DNA of 64,000 bases, from positions 744,001 through 808,000 of the forward strand of contig CAXBGS010000003.1 of the NCBI GenBank assembly GCA_963975425.1, given 5' to 3'. The notes beneath the pieces are model-generated. The model ran no database searches. It was not told where the DNA came from and saw only the letters and a list, made by a program, of their open reading frames with translations. Both the position numbers and the translations under genes were made by a program. How positions within the stretch are numbered: the stretch's first letter is position 1; every line of letters starts with the position of its first letter. This document shows, one piece after another, positions 45,952-54,527 of this stretch. The DNA comes from CAXBGS01 sp963975425 (GTDB lineage Bacteria; Planctomycetota; Planctomycetia; Pirellulales; Pirellulaceae).

Positions 45952-46041
45952 CGGCACAGTCGTCTCTTCGTTCGGTGCACAGTCGTCTCTCCCTTCGGTG
46001 AACAGTCGACATTGCCTTCGGTGGACAACTGCCACCAAGAT
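45952..46041. repeat. Degenerate tandem repeat, 4 x ~23 bp
   Basis: Units at 45952 (21 bp), 45973, 45996 and 46019 (partial), core CGGTGAACAGTCG...CCTT. It is in the divergent region, so this one is not at a gene end. Confidence 0.85.
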
Positions 46042-46057
46042 TCCCGACAGTTCGCCC

Positions 46058-46086
46058 TTGGGTGAAGAATGCTGTGAGGCTATACA
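46058..46086 (+). promoter_or_regulatory. Possible sigma-70 promoter of the disordered-protein gene
   Basis: TTGGGT (46058-46063), 17-bp spacer, TATACA (46081-46086). It would leave a ~245-nt leader. Tentative. Confidence 0.35.
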
Positions 46087-46338
46087 TAATGCCTGACAGG
46101 AAACGCAAAAGACGCGAAAAAGACACGCGACGGTGTGATGAAGGCCGATTAGAGCCCCAAACGTGGCTCGGCAAAGCTATCAAGACAACGCCCGAAACGA
46201 CGCCGGCACCCGATTTTTCAGGCCTGTAGCGGCCCGTTCGCCAACGTCCCCTTGCCGGACGACGAGAACGAACGAATTTCCGAGATTCATCGGAACCCAT
46301 CAATCCAACGTACACCTTTCAACACACGTAACCAATTA

Positions 46339-48441
46339 ATGAGATCTGATCACTGGAATTTCCTTGCCAATCTGCTTGGCACTCCCGGTCCCGCTGAACC
46401 TCCACAAAAAGCCGAACCTCGAAACGAACAACCGCCCGAACCGCCTGAATCCGAATCGCCTGAAAATGCATCTGAACAAGACGCCGACGGGGAATCGGCC
46501 AATGAAGATTCGGCCGACCAAGCGTCCTTTGGCGACCTGGGCGACGCGGCAGCGGATTCCGGCACCGAAGTGCTCGAAGCACTGACCTCTGCCGTCACTT
46601 CGCCACAGCTTCCCGGATTCGGCCCATCGAACCGTACGCGTGATGCCGCACTGGACGACCTGACATCGACTTCCGATGCGGATGCCGATCGATCAACAAC
46701 ACGTCCCTCCGTCGAGGCTGCGGAAGCCGCATCAGAGTCCTCGGACGATGCACCGGCCAAAGTCGACGAAGAGCTGGACCAGTCTTGGAACGCATTGGCC
46801 GGCGAACTGGGTATCGACGCCGAACCTCCTCCCCGCCGAGAGGTTCCTGAAGCGACCACGCCCGCGCCTCGAAAGCGGGCCACCTCGGAATCGCCGAAAC
46901 CACCCAAGAAACGGTCGGGTGGATTCGGAACCGGGCTTGGACTCGATCTCGGCCCAGAGCCAGAAACAGAATCAGAGCCAGAAACAGAATCCCCACCCCA
47001 CGTGGACCCCGAGCCAGCGACCGCAGAGTCGACCACGAGCGACTGGAAATCCAACTCGGATTCCAGCGACGAACCGCAGAACAAAACAGACGCCGAATCC
47101 GATTCCGACGACGATGGCGGCCCACGCGGTCGGCGACGACGCGGCGGACGCGGACGTGGGGCACGCGGACGCGATCGCGACACCACCAATCGCGACAAGT
47201 CTGATCGTGACAGCTCAGTTCGTGGCAGTTCAGCCCGCGACGACGATGAAGATGACAGCGCGAGCAACGATTTCGACGACGACATTTTCTTGTCGCGAAA
47301 CATGTTCGCCGAAGTCGATGACGATGAGACCGAGGATGATTCAGACAGTGTCTCGGCCAAGAATGATCGTGGCCCCCGTCAACGCGGGCCGCGAAACGAC
47401 AGTTCACCCTCGCGAGACAGTTCACCCTCGCGAGATCGCGCGCGCGATTCTGGCAAACGCGATGACGAACCTCGACGTGGCGGCCGTCCGCCGCGTGGTC
47501 GTGGCCGATCCGACGCGGAATCGTCCGAACGCCCCCGAACTTCACGCTCAGAAAGCCTGAGTGACGACGATCGAGATTCAAACGCGGGTTCACGCGACCG
47601 TGATTCATCGCCAGCAGATAGCAGCAGCGACGATTCTCCGCGCCGACGACGTGGCCGACGCGGTTCACGTCAGCGCTCGACGGAGTCAAAATCGGTGGAA
47701 TCCGATGCTCGCATGTCGACCGAGTCGCGAGATTCGGCGGACAGCCGTGGCGAGCGCTCGTCGTCCGATGACGAAGCATCCTCGACGGGTCGCCGTGGCC
47801 GCGGACGACGCGGAAGTCGTTCACGAGAGGATCGCCCGGATCGAGAAAATCGTCCCGCGGCGAAATCAGGTCGTCCGTCGCGTGACCGCGATGATTTCGG
47901 AAGCGATCTGGACGACGACTTTGGCCCCGTTGATGACGCAGACGAATTTGTCAGCGACGACCTAGACGTCGAAGTTCGATCCGACAGCGATGATCAAGAC
48001 GATGATGATGCACCCCGACCGCGGCGTCGACGACGGCGTGGACGGGGCGGACGCGGCTCTCGAGACAACCGCGACACCCGGCAAGAACGCGACGACAACA
48101 ACGACTCCGATCGCGACGAGATTCCTGCATCGGCATTTGATGACGATCACGAGGACGATGACGAGGTCGAAGTCATCCGCCGCGGCCGCTCACGTTCCCG
48201 TGGCGGTGATGGTGGCAAAAGCGATGAAGATCGCGACGCACCGCGTGGACGACGATCGCGAGGCCGAAAATCCGAAGATCGTGACGACGACGAAAAACCT
48301 CGTCGACGCGAAGTGCCAACCTGGTTGGACACGGTCGAAGTGCTGGTCAATGCCAACATCGAAAACCACAAACGATCGGGCCGTGGCAGCGGCGGTGGTG
48401 GCGGCGGACGCGGTCGAGGTGGTGGCAAACGCCGCAGCTAA
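46339..48441 (+). CDS. Large intrinsically disordered protein with RGG tail
   Basis: 700 aa from ATG 46339; an upstream in-frame ATG at 46252 is also possible. Almost the whole protein is low complexity. Residues ~10-210 are Glu/Pro/Ser/Ala-rich, ~210-630 alternate Arg, Asp and Ser (RDRDTTNRD, SRDRDS, RGRRGS-like blocks), and the last 30 residues form a Gly/Arg (RGG-like) tail ending GGGKRRS. Short ordered-looking ends are MRSDHWNFLANLLG and REVPTWLDTVEVLVNANIENH. By analogy RGG/RS sequences bind RNA and form condensates, but this is not shown. Codon use matches the genome. Confidence 0.75.
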   Translation: MRSDHWNFLANLLGTPGPAEPPQKAEPRNEQPPEPPESESPENASEQDADGESANEDSADQASFGDLGDAAADSGTEVLEALTSAVTSPQLPGFGPSNRTRDAALDDLTSTSDADADRSTTRPSVEAAEAASESSDDAPAKVDEELDQSWNALAGELGIDAEPPPRREVPEATTPAPRKRATSESPKPPKKRSGGFGTGLGLDLGPEPETESEPETESPPHVDPEPATAESTTSDWKSNSDSSDEPQNKTDAESDSDDDGGPRGRRRRGGRGRGARGRDRDTTNRDKSDRDSSVRGSSARDDDEDDSASNDFDDDIFLSRNMFAEVDDDETEDDSDSVSAKNDRGPRQRGPRNDSSPSRDSSPSRDRARDSGKRDDEPRRGGRPPRGRGRSDAESSERPRTSRSESLSDDDRDSNAGSRDRDSSPADSSSDDSPRRRRGRRGSRQRSTESKSVESDARMSTESRDSADSRGERSSSDDEASSTGRRGRGRRGSRSREDRPDRENRPAAKSGRPSRDRDDFGSDLDDDFGPVDDADEFVSDDLDVEVRSDSDDQDDDDAPRPRRRRRRGRGGRGSRDNRDTRQERDDNNDSDRDEIPASAFDDDHEDDDEVEVIRRGRSRSRGGDGGKSDEDRDAPRGRRSRGRKSEDRDDDEKPRRREVPTWLDTVEVLVNANIENHKRSGRGSGGGGGGRGRGGGKRRS

Positions 48442-48742
48442 GCCGTACGTTTGGGTGGCAAAATCCGGTCATCAGCGAACCGGAGATGGGCAAATCGGCG
48501 ACCACATCGTCGTCCTTGCCCGCCGATGGCTTCTCGATCGAAGCCTTGTCGCCTAGACTATCGGATCGCTCGCATGATGTAAGTTGCGTGAAGACTCGCA
48601 TGATGTAGGTTGCGTGAAGAACTCAGTGCCGACGGACCACTGTCTGAGTCAAGAAACGCTGAGCAGGAACTTCACACAATAGAGAACTCGCTGAGTGAGA
48701 AACTCGGTAAACAAATCGCTGAGTGCGGCGAAAATACTTGCT
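48442..48742. other. Intergenic region before ffs
   Basis: About 300 bp. It contains a two-unit 26-bp direct repeat (48569-48620) and, near 48732-48737, AATACT as a possible -10 for the SRP RNA. No gene is supported. Confidence 0.45.
48569..48620. repeat. Direct repeat, 2 x 26 bp
   Basis: CTCGCATGATGTAAGTTGCG and the following six bases, then the next copy from 48595, differing at one position. Just after the 3' end of the disordered-protein gene. Confidence 0.9.
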
Positions 48743-48842
48743 CGATGGTGGCGGCCCTTGCGATTGCGGGTCGTGAACCTGGTCAGGCCTTAACTGGAGC
48801 AGCCATAAGCGGTGTAGCTTTGTGTAAGGGTCGCCTCCATCG
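48743..48842 (+). ncRNA. ffs: Signal recognition particle RNA (small bacterial type)
   Basis: About 100 nt. The conserved apical domain reads GTCAGGCCTTAACTGGAGCA followed by GCC, matching the bacterial SRP pattern UCAGG-N10-AGCAGCC with a UAAC (URRC-type) tetraloop. The ends pair: CGATGG with CCATCG, then GGCG with CGCC, and CCCTT with AAGGG, with one U-U mismatch and one G-U. It is located 111 bp before dnaX, the classical position in many bacteria. Works with Ffh (not in the window) in membrane-protein targeting. Exact ends are inferred from the pairing. Confidence 0.93.
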
Positions 48843-48953
48843 CGCAAGTATCGCCACGGGGTCGTTGGCCGCTCGGCGGTCATTTGTTCAAACAAGCAGC
48901 GATCCACCACACTTCGATTTCGCCGGCTCTTCCGCTCAAGCTGCTCACTTCTA

Positions 48954-50993
48954 ATGCCCGAGTCCACCGAAGTCAAAACCGACAACGCGGACGAACAAAC
49001 CGAGTCCAGCTACGTTGTCGTGGCGCGTCGTTACCGGCCACGCGGGTTCGACGAACTTGTCGGACAAGACTCGGTCGGCAAGGCGCTAAAAAATGCGATC
49101 GAGACCAATCGCGTTGGACACGCCTATCTGTTCACTGGCGCTCGCGGAGTCGGCAAGACCAGCACCGCCAGGATCTTTGCCAAGGCGCTCAACGATCCCG
49201 GCGGCCCCACCGCGACGCCGGACAACGAAAGCGATGTCGCACAGGCGATTGATTCGGGCGAAGACGTCGACGTGATCGAAATCGACGGTGCCAGCAATCG
49301 GGGCATTGATGAAATCCGGTCCCTGCGAGCAAACGTGGGCGTTCGGCCAAGTCGGTCTCGGTACAAGATCTACATCATCGACGAAGTCCACATGTTGACC
49401 GGCGCGGCCTTTAACGCCTTGCTGAAAACACTGGAAGAACCGCCCGAACATGTGAAGTTTATTTTCTGCACGACGGATCCGGAAAAAATCCCGATCACGG
49501 TGCTCAGCCGCTGTCAACGATTCGATTTCGCACCCGTCGAAGTCACCAAAATCATGGATCGGTTGCGAGAAATCGTGACCGCCGAAAAAGCAGAAGCCGA
49601 TGACGCGGCGCTGGAATTGCTCGCCCGCCGTGCGGCCGGATCGATGCGAGACAGCCAGTCCTTGCTGGAACAAGTTCTCAGTTTCAGCGATGGCAAGCTG
49701 ACCGCCGATCAAGTCCACGCCATGTTGGGCACGGCCGACGACCAGCGACTGCACTCGCTCGCCCGGGCAATGGCCGACCGCGATGCCGCTGAATCGCTCT
49801 GTCAAATGGACTCGGCGGTTGATGCCGGTGTCGACGCAGGACGACTGGCCGAACAACTGCTTGGATATTTTCGCGACCTGATGGCCGTCGCCGTCGGCAG
49901 CGACGCCAGCATGCTGCGTCACACGTCGGCCTCGCTGCACGGTGAATTGCAAGAACTGGCCGAGCAATGGGGACTGCAAACGGTACTCGCCGTGGTCGGC
50001 ATGATTGACCAAACGTTGGTGCGTATCCGGCACAGCGTTTACGCACGCGTCTTGCTGGAAGCGACCGTGATTCAGATCTGCAATCTGCCCGACTTACAAA
50101 AGTTATCGGATCTAGCCGCGGCCGCCGGTTCGGCCGCATCAGGCCGGCCCGCGGCAGCTGCCAAATCATCGCCAACGGCGCCAGCGGGCGAAAAAAAAAA
50201 GGGCAACCTAGCTAGCCCCCAGCCGGACAATCCTGTTCCCAGCGGCTCGAATGCGATCGCCAGCGGCTCGTCCGCCGTCACCCACACGATTCACTCAGGG
50301 CACGAAACCGCTGCGTCGCCCAGCAAGGCTGCACCGCCCAGCACTATCGCGTCGCCTAGTGTCACTGCGTCGATCAAGACAGGTGCGGCCGTCACCGCCT
50401 CGAGCCACCTCTCACCTGCCCATGTAGCGCATCCGAATACGGGCCCAACGCAGGAAAGTACCGACGACGGACCACGACCAGCCGTTGCTCCGTCTCAACC
50501 ATCTGCGGACATCGGTGACGCGACCGATGCCGGCGAAGCCACAGATGTCGGCGAAGCGACCACTGCCGCGGCCGTCATGGATCGGCCTTGGAACCAACAG
50601 TCGATCGAACAAGTTTGGAAGACTTGTTTTGACGGCATCGACCCGATGACCGAAACACTCGCTCGCAGCGTCGACCGCGTGCAAGTCGCGGGTGATTCGA
50701 CGTTGAATTTGGTCTTTCCCGCTTCGGCCAAGCTAGCGATGAGTCGCTGTGACTTGCCCGAGCACAAAAATGCCATTGCCGAAGCTGTGGGCAAGTCGTT
50801 CGGACGAACGATCACACTGCAGCTCATTTGCGACGAAACCAAGCGAGCACCCGTCGTCAAAGAAAAGCAGGATAAACGAATGTCAGGTAAGGAAAGAATG
50901 GAACGGCGACGCGAAATCCAGGCCCATCCGCTGGTCCAGGCCTGCATCGAGCAATTCGAAGCCGAGATCGTGAAAGTCGACGATCCTCGCTAG
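48954..50993 (+). CDS. dnaX: DNA polymerase III subunit gamma/tau
   Basis: 679 aa. Clamp-loader ATPase: residues ~18-240 have VARRYRPRGFDELVGQD, Walker A GARGVGKTSTARI, Walker B region IYIIDEVHML, LLKTLEEPPEHVKFIFCTTDPEKIP and the arginine finger LSRCQRFDF. The four Cys of the usual zinc module after Walker A are absent; the segment reads ALNDPGGPTATPDNESDVAQ. Then helical collar (~240-370), a Ser/Thr/Ala/Pro-rich linker (~390-540) and a C-terminal tau-like domain (~545-679). Followed 115 bp later by ybaB, then recR. An A-run (50197-50205) in the linker could in principle allow frameshifting to a gamma form; not supported further. Confidence 0.95.
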   Translation: MPESTEVKTDNADEQTESSYVVVARRYRPRGFDELVGQDSVGKALKNAIETNRVGHAYLFTGARGVGKTSTARIFAKALNDPGGPTATPDNESDVAQAIDSGEDVDVIEIDGASNRGIDEIRSLRANVGVRPSRSRYKIYIIDEVHMLTGAAFNALLKTLEEPPEHVKFIFCTTDPEKIPITVLSRCQRFDFAPVEVTKIMDRLREIVTAEKAEADDAALELLARRAAGSMRDSQSLLEQVLSFSDGKLTADQVHAMLGTADDQRLHSLARAMADRDAAESLCQMDSAVDAGVDAGRLAEQLLGYFRDLMAVAVGSDASMLRHTSASLHGELQELAEQWGLQTVLAVVGMIDQTLVRIRHSVYARVLLEATVIQICNLPDLQKLSDLAAAAGSAASGRPAAAAKSSPTAPAGEKKKGNLASPQPDNPVPSGSNAIASGSSAVTHTIHSGHETAASPSKAAPPSTIASPSVTASIKTGAAVTASSHLSPAHVAHPNTGPTQESTDDGPRPAVAPSQPSADIGDATDAGEATDVGEATTAAAVMDRPWNQQSIEQVWKTCFDGIDPMTETLARSVDRVQVAGDSTLNLVFPASAKLAMSRCDLPEHKNAIAEAVGKSFGRTITLQLICDETKRAPVVKEKQDKRMSGKERMERRREIQAHPLVQACIEQFEAEIVKVDDPR

Positions 50994-51108
50994 AATGACG
51001 GAACACCCCGCCAATTCAATCACGCGGCCGATTGATTCAAAGCAATCATCGTCTGCGTGATCCACACCGGCAAAACCAAACAGCAAAGCATCAATTCAGG
51101 ATACGAAC

Positions 51109-51465
51109 ATGTTCAAAGGACTCGGAAACATCGGCAACATTGCATCGATGATGGGCGCGATGCAACAAGTGCCCGAGAAATTGTCGGTATTGAACGAGCG
51201 GATGAAGGTCGAAACTGTGACAATGAGTTCGCAGTGCCAACGCGTCACCGTCGTGATGTCGGGCGTCGGGCAAGTTCAAGCGATCGAAATCATCGAAGGC
51301 ACCGCGGGCGAAGAGCTGCATATCGCGATTATCGAGGCGACCAACGCGGCGGGCACGGCGGCGAAACAAATGTATGCCGAAGCGATCAGCGAGATGGCCG
51401 GCGAAATGGATCTGAATGTTCCCGGCCTCGACGGCATGCTGGCCAAGCTGACCGGAAATGCATAG
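51109..51465 (+). CDS. ybaB: YbaB/EbfC nucleoid-associated protein
   Basis: 118 aa. Small DNA-binding protein of the YbaB/EbfC family, a dimer with a tweezer-like shape. Seen: MFKGLGNIGNIASMMGAMQQVPEKL start, ERMKVETVTMSSQCQRVTVVMSG, VQAIEIIEG and the C-terminal amphipathic helices. Position dnaX-ybaB-recR is the classic arrangement, and the recR ATG follows its stop by 21 bp, indicating an operon. Confidence 0.94.
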   Translation: MFKGLGNIGNIASMMGAMQQVPEKLSVLNERMKVETVTMSSQCQRVTVVMSGVGQVQAIEIIEGTAGEELHIAIIEATNAAGTAAKQMYAEAISEMAGEMDLNVPGLDGMLAKLTGNA

Positions 51466-51486
51466 TCAAATAACCGGTCAACCAGA

Positions 51487-52086
51487 ATGAGTGATCACGC
51501 AGGCGCCGTCGCCGAACTTGTCGAGCAGCTCGGCCGCCTTCCGGGAATCGGACGCAAAAGTGCCGAACGGCTTGCTTTCCATATTTTACGTGTCAGCGAA
51601 TCGGAAGCACTCGCTTTGGCCGATTCGATTCGCCGCGTTCGTAAAGACGTCCGGTACTGCGCGACTTGCTTTAATTTATCGGAGCGCGAATCGTGCACGA
51701 TCTGCTCAAATTCCTCCCGCGACCAAACTCGTCTCTGCGTTGTCGAACAGCCGCGTGACCTGATGAGCATGGAGCAGTCGGGGGTTTTCAAGGGCGTCTA
51801 CCACGTCCTGTTGGGGCGGATCGCACCATTAGACGGAATCGGGCCGGATCAATTGACGATCGACCCATTGATTGATCGGGTACGCACCGGAAACTTTGTC
51901 GAAATCATCATGGCAACCAATCCGACAGTGGAGGGGGATGGGACGTCATTGTTTATTTCCAATTTGCTGAGCGAGTTTCCCGTCGAAATCACCCGATTGG
52001 CTCGTGGAATCACTGCGGGAAGCGTGCTGGAATATGCAAATCGTGAGATGATTGCCGATGCCCTTAACGGTCGCCAAAAACTATAA
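51487..52086 (+). CDS. recR: Recombination mediator protein RecR
   Basis: 199 aa, normal length. Acts with RecO (and RecF) to load RecA on gapped DNA. Seen: helix-hairpin-helix LGRLPGIGRKSAERLAFHIL, zinc finger with C-x2-C (CATC) and C-x2-C (CTIC), Toprim domain (LCVVEQPRDLMSMEQSG, GRIAPLDGIGPDQL) and a C-terminal Walker-like segment. In operon with ybaB. Confidence 0.97.
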   Translation: MSDHAGAVAELVEQLGRLPGIGRKSAERLAFHILRVSESEALALADSIRRVRKDVRYCATCFNLSERESCTICSNSSRDQTRLCVVEQPRDLMSMEQSGVFKGVYHVLLGRIAPLDGIGPDQLTIDPLIDRVRTGNFVEIIMATNPTVEGDGTSLFISNLLSEFPVEITRLARGITAGSVLEYANREMIADALNGRQKL

Positions 52087-52148
52087 TCCAGTGGCTGCCG
52101 AGTTCGGCCGCACGGATGCCCCACATTCAAAACAAGAGTCACCCTACG

Positions 52149-53648
52149 ATGCGCATGTCCATGGGCCTGCAGGCCCGACAGTTGCAAACACAAAAGCTCG
52201 CACCGCGAATGATCCAGTCGATGGAGATTTTGCAGATGCCGACGCTCGCGCTTCAAGAACGCATCGAACAGGAGATGAACGAGAATCCGTTGCTGGAGCA
52301 ACAAGACGTCGACCCGCTGGCACCGGACGAATCATCCGAGGATGACGCGGCCAGCCCCGACACTCGCAGTGAAAACGAGCGAGAGTTGGTCGTCGACAAC
52401 GATCACGACAACCAAGAAGATTTTGAGCGACTTCAAAACATGGTCTCGGAACTGCCGAGCACGTTTGATGACTCGTTTCGCCAATCGTCCAATCGAGTCC
52501 AAGAGGATGCGGACCGACGGCACGATCTGATGGCCAACGCGCAATCGCGGCCAGAATCCTTGAACGACTTTTTGTTGCACCAACTGGCCGAACTTGACAT
52601 CGACGACCGTGTCGAAGAAATCGCCGAACGCATCATCAGCACTTTGGATGCACGCGACGGCGGATACCTCCGCACGCCACTGGCCGATCTGTTGCCGGCC
52701 GGCCATCAAAGCGAAGATTTAAAACTGGCCGAAGAAGCACTCGAGATCGTTCAATCACTCGAGCCCGTCGGCATCGCCTCACGCGACCTGAGCGAATGTT
52801 TGCTGAAACAAATCAAGCCGTCGTTTGCGCATGTTGAGGAAATGAAGACTCTGATCCAGTCGCACCTGGAAGACCTGGCCGAAAACCGGTTGCCTCAAAT
52901 CGCCAAGAAAACCGGCTATTCGATCGAGCTGATTCAAATTGTCCGCGAGGAATTGCACGTCTTGAATCCCAAGCCCGGCGCGGCGTTCATGGAAACCTAC
53001 GTGCCCAACGTCACACCCGATATCATTTTGGAACTTGACGACGAAGGCGAATACCAAGTGCGTCTGGACGACGATCGGGTGCCGACGCTTTTTATTAGCG
53101 AGTACTACCGACGACGGCTGCAAGATCCAGGATGCACACCCGAGGAACGTGATTTCATCAAAAACAAAATCAGCTCGGCCCAGTGGTTGATCGATTCGAT
53201 CAATCAACGCCGCAGCACGTTGACGCGAGTTTCCGAAGCAATCGTCAAACACCAAAAACGTTTCTTGGACGAAGGCCCCGAAGCGATTGAACCGCTGAAA
53301 ATGCAACAGATCGCCGATACGGTCGGCGTTCACGTGACCACCGTCAGCCGGGCCGTTGACGACAAATGGATCCAAACACCTCGAGGCATTTTGCCGCTGA
53401 AGCGGTTCTTCGTCGGTGGCACACAAACCGAGGACGGCGAAGACGTCGCCTGGGATACGATTCGTCTGAAGCTGCAGGAATTAATCGACAAGGAAGACAA
53501 GAGCGATCCGCTGAGCGACGAAAAGCTTGTCGACGAACTGAAGAAAGCCGGCATGGCGGTCGCGCGACGTACCGTGACGAAGTATCGCAAGCGAATGGGT
53601 ATCCCCAGCAGTCGCCAGCGACGCGATTGGTCGCTGGTGAAAAAGTAG
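52149..53648 (+). CDS. rpoN: RNA polymerase sigma-54 factor
   Basis: 499 aa from ATG 52149, whose product begins MRMSMGLQARQLQTQ like region I of sigma-54; an ATG at 52116 would add 11 residues. Region I Gln-rich (LAPRMIQSMEILQMPTLALQ), acidic region II (~60-110), core-binding domain (~120-300), HTH region (VGVHVTTVSRAVDDKWIQTPRG) and RpoN box ARRTVTKYRKRMGIP near the C-terminus are all present. Needs AAA+ enhancer-binding proteins to open promoters. A matching promoter lies upstream of amt. 62 bp after recR. Confidence 0.97.
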   Translation: MRMSMGLQARQLQTQKLAPRMIQSMEILQMPTLALQERIEQEMNENPLLEQQDVDPLAPDESSEDDAASPDTRSENERELVVDNDHDNQEDFERLQNMVSELPSTFDDSFRQSSNRVQEDADRRHDLMANAQSRPESLNDFLLHQLAELDIDDRVEEIAERIISTLDARDGGYLRTPLADLLPAGHQSEDLKLAEEALEIVQSLEPVGIASRDLSECLLKQIKPSFAHVEEMKTLIQSHLEDLAENRLPQIAKKTGYSIELIQIVREELHVLNPKPGAAFMETYVPNVTPDIILELDDEGEYQVRLDDDRVPTLFISEYYRRRLQDPGCTPEERDFIKNKISSAQWLIDSINQRRSTLTRVSEAIVKHQKRFLDEGPEAIEPLKMQQIADTVGVHVTTVSRAVDDKWIQTPRGILPLKRFFVGGTQTEDGEDVAWDTIRLKLQELIDKEDKSDPLSDEKLVDELKKAGMAVARRTVTKYRKRMGIPSSRQRRDWSLVKK

Positions 53649-53742
53649 CCTTCGGCTTCACAGACGCATCGCCCGTCAGCGGCAACGCGGACGGGACCGT
53701 CCTGAACGCCGCAGCGACGATTCGATTCGTCATCGCGGCTCG

Positions 53743-53770
53743 CATTCGCTCATCATCATTCGCTCATCAT
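53743..53770. repeat. Exact direct repeat, 2 x 14 bp
   Basis: CATTCGCTCATCAT twice (53743 and 53757), in the convergent gap and touching the stop of the minus-strand thioredoxin-like gene. Confidence 0.85.
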
Positions 53771-54003
53771 CATAGCGCCGACAGATCGGCGCCATGATTG
53801 ATATGCAGCACCTCTTCGCCAAACAAGAGCGCCGGGACGGACTGCACACCGGCCCTCTTTGCTTCATCGATACGATCGGGCGTTTGCCCCAGGTGAACGA
53901 CCTCGATGTCGAAACGCGTCGCATCCAGTGCAGCGACAATCGACTTCTCTGCAGACACGCAGACCGGACATCCGGCGTGGTAAAACTTAATGGACTGAGT
54001 CAC
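53770..54003 (-). CDS. Small thioredoxin/glutaredoxin-like protein
   Basis: 77 aa, GTG start. Thioredoxin fold: IKFYHAGCPVCVSAEKS with a CPVC redox pair near residues 12-15, and VPALLFGEEVLHIN with the cis-Pro motif. Too short for a full thioredoxin but normal for glutaredoxin-type. Cytosolic. Divergent from an HxlR-type regulator with a CxxC, an arrangement suggesting redox-linked control. Confidence 0.87.
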   Translation of the reverse strand: MTQSIKFYHAGCPVCVSAEKSIVAALDATRFDIEVVHLGQTPDRIDEAKRAGVQSVPALLFGEEVLHINHGADLSAL

Positions 54004-54037
54004 AATCGTCTCCTAAGAGTCAGGGCAAGGTTACAAG

Positions 54038-54050
54038 GAACAAGATGTTC
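54038..54050. promoter_or_regulatory. Possible operator between redox genes
   Basis: Inverted repeat GAAC-N5-GTTC in the 108-bp divergent gap. A candidate site for the HxlR-type regulator; not confirmed. Confidence 0.35.
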
Positions 54051-54111
54051 GCAAGCCTAGATCCATCCCTCACGATCTCAACCACGCACTTATTTGTGAC
54101 GTAGGCACCCA

Positions 54112-54432
54112 ATGGAAAGTATTGACGAATCGTCGGCCGTGACGGTCCAAGAAATTTTTGAAAAGTGCCTTGGGTGCAAGTGGACCTTGCACGTTATCAC
54201 TCAAATCCGCAGCGGCATCGTTCGCCCCGGTCAGTTGGAACGAACCGCGGACGGCTTGACCACGAAAGTGCTCAATGACCGACTGACGAAACTGGTGGGT
54301 CTCGGGATCATCGAAAAAGAATCGTTTCCCGAAGTCCCGCCACGTGTCGAGTATCGGCTGAGCGAGTTCGGCAAAAAGTTTGTCGCGATCCTTGATCAAA
54401 TCGAGGCTCTGCAGAACGGGATCGGTTCGTGA
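54112..54432 (+). CDS. HxlR-family transcriptional regulator
   Basis: 106 aa, winged-helix DNA-binding protein. Seen: the family block CLGCKWTLHVITQI near residues 19-32 (usually GGKW), ERTADGLTTKVLNDRLTKLVGLGIIEKESF as the recognition and wing region, and VEYRLSEFGKKF. Cys19 and Cys22 form a CxxC directly before the KW motif, where redox-sensing HxlR proteins often carry cysteines. Divergent from a thioredoxin-like gene and 95 bp before an NMT1-like lipoprotein gene; either could be a target. Confidence 0.92.
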   Translation: MESIDESSAVTVQEIFEKCLGCKWTLHVITQIRSGIVRPGQLERTADGLTTKVLNDRLTKLVGLGIIEKESFPEVPPRVEYRLSEFGKKFVAILDQIEALQNGIGS

Positions 54433-54449
54433 TGCACGGTAACGTCGAA

Positions 54450-54474
54450 CCGGGACGGCCCTTATCCGTCCCGG
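54450..54474 (+). other. Perfect 9-bp stem hairpin after HxlR gene
   Basis: CCGGGACGG, 7-nt loop, CCGTCCCGG. No T run follows, so either a weak terminator or a processing/regulatory hairpin before the NMT1-like gene. Confidence 0.55.
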
Positions 54475-54527
54475 ATGTCTCGATTGATCGTTGATTCGTT
54501 ATTCCGTTCCCCTGAAGAGGCCGCCCC

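Larger units (their letters stand above)
45784..46338. other. Divergent intergenic region with 23-bp repeats
   Basis: 555 bp between the alpha-CTD gene (minus) and the disordered-protein gene (plus). Holds the 23-bp tandem repeat (45952-46041) and a possible plus-strand promoter (46058-46086). The rest shows no gene. Confidence 0.5.

Noticed and set aside
46350..47360. 336-aa minus-strand ORF
   Set aside because: Antisense of the low-complexity disordered gene; the open frame comes from repetitive codons. The 409-aa minus frame at 46595-47824 is rejected for the same reason.
50190..50210. Programmed frameshift in dnaX
   Set aside because: A nine-A run occurs in the linker, but I could not show a nearby stop in the -1 frame with a stimulatory stem, so it is only mentioned in the gene entry.
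54433..54527. TPP riboswitch before the NMT1-like gene
   Set aside because: Only a simple 9-bp hairpin is present; the conserved thi-box sequences are absent.
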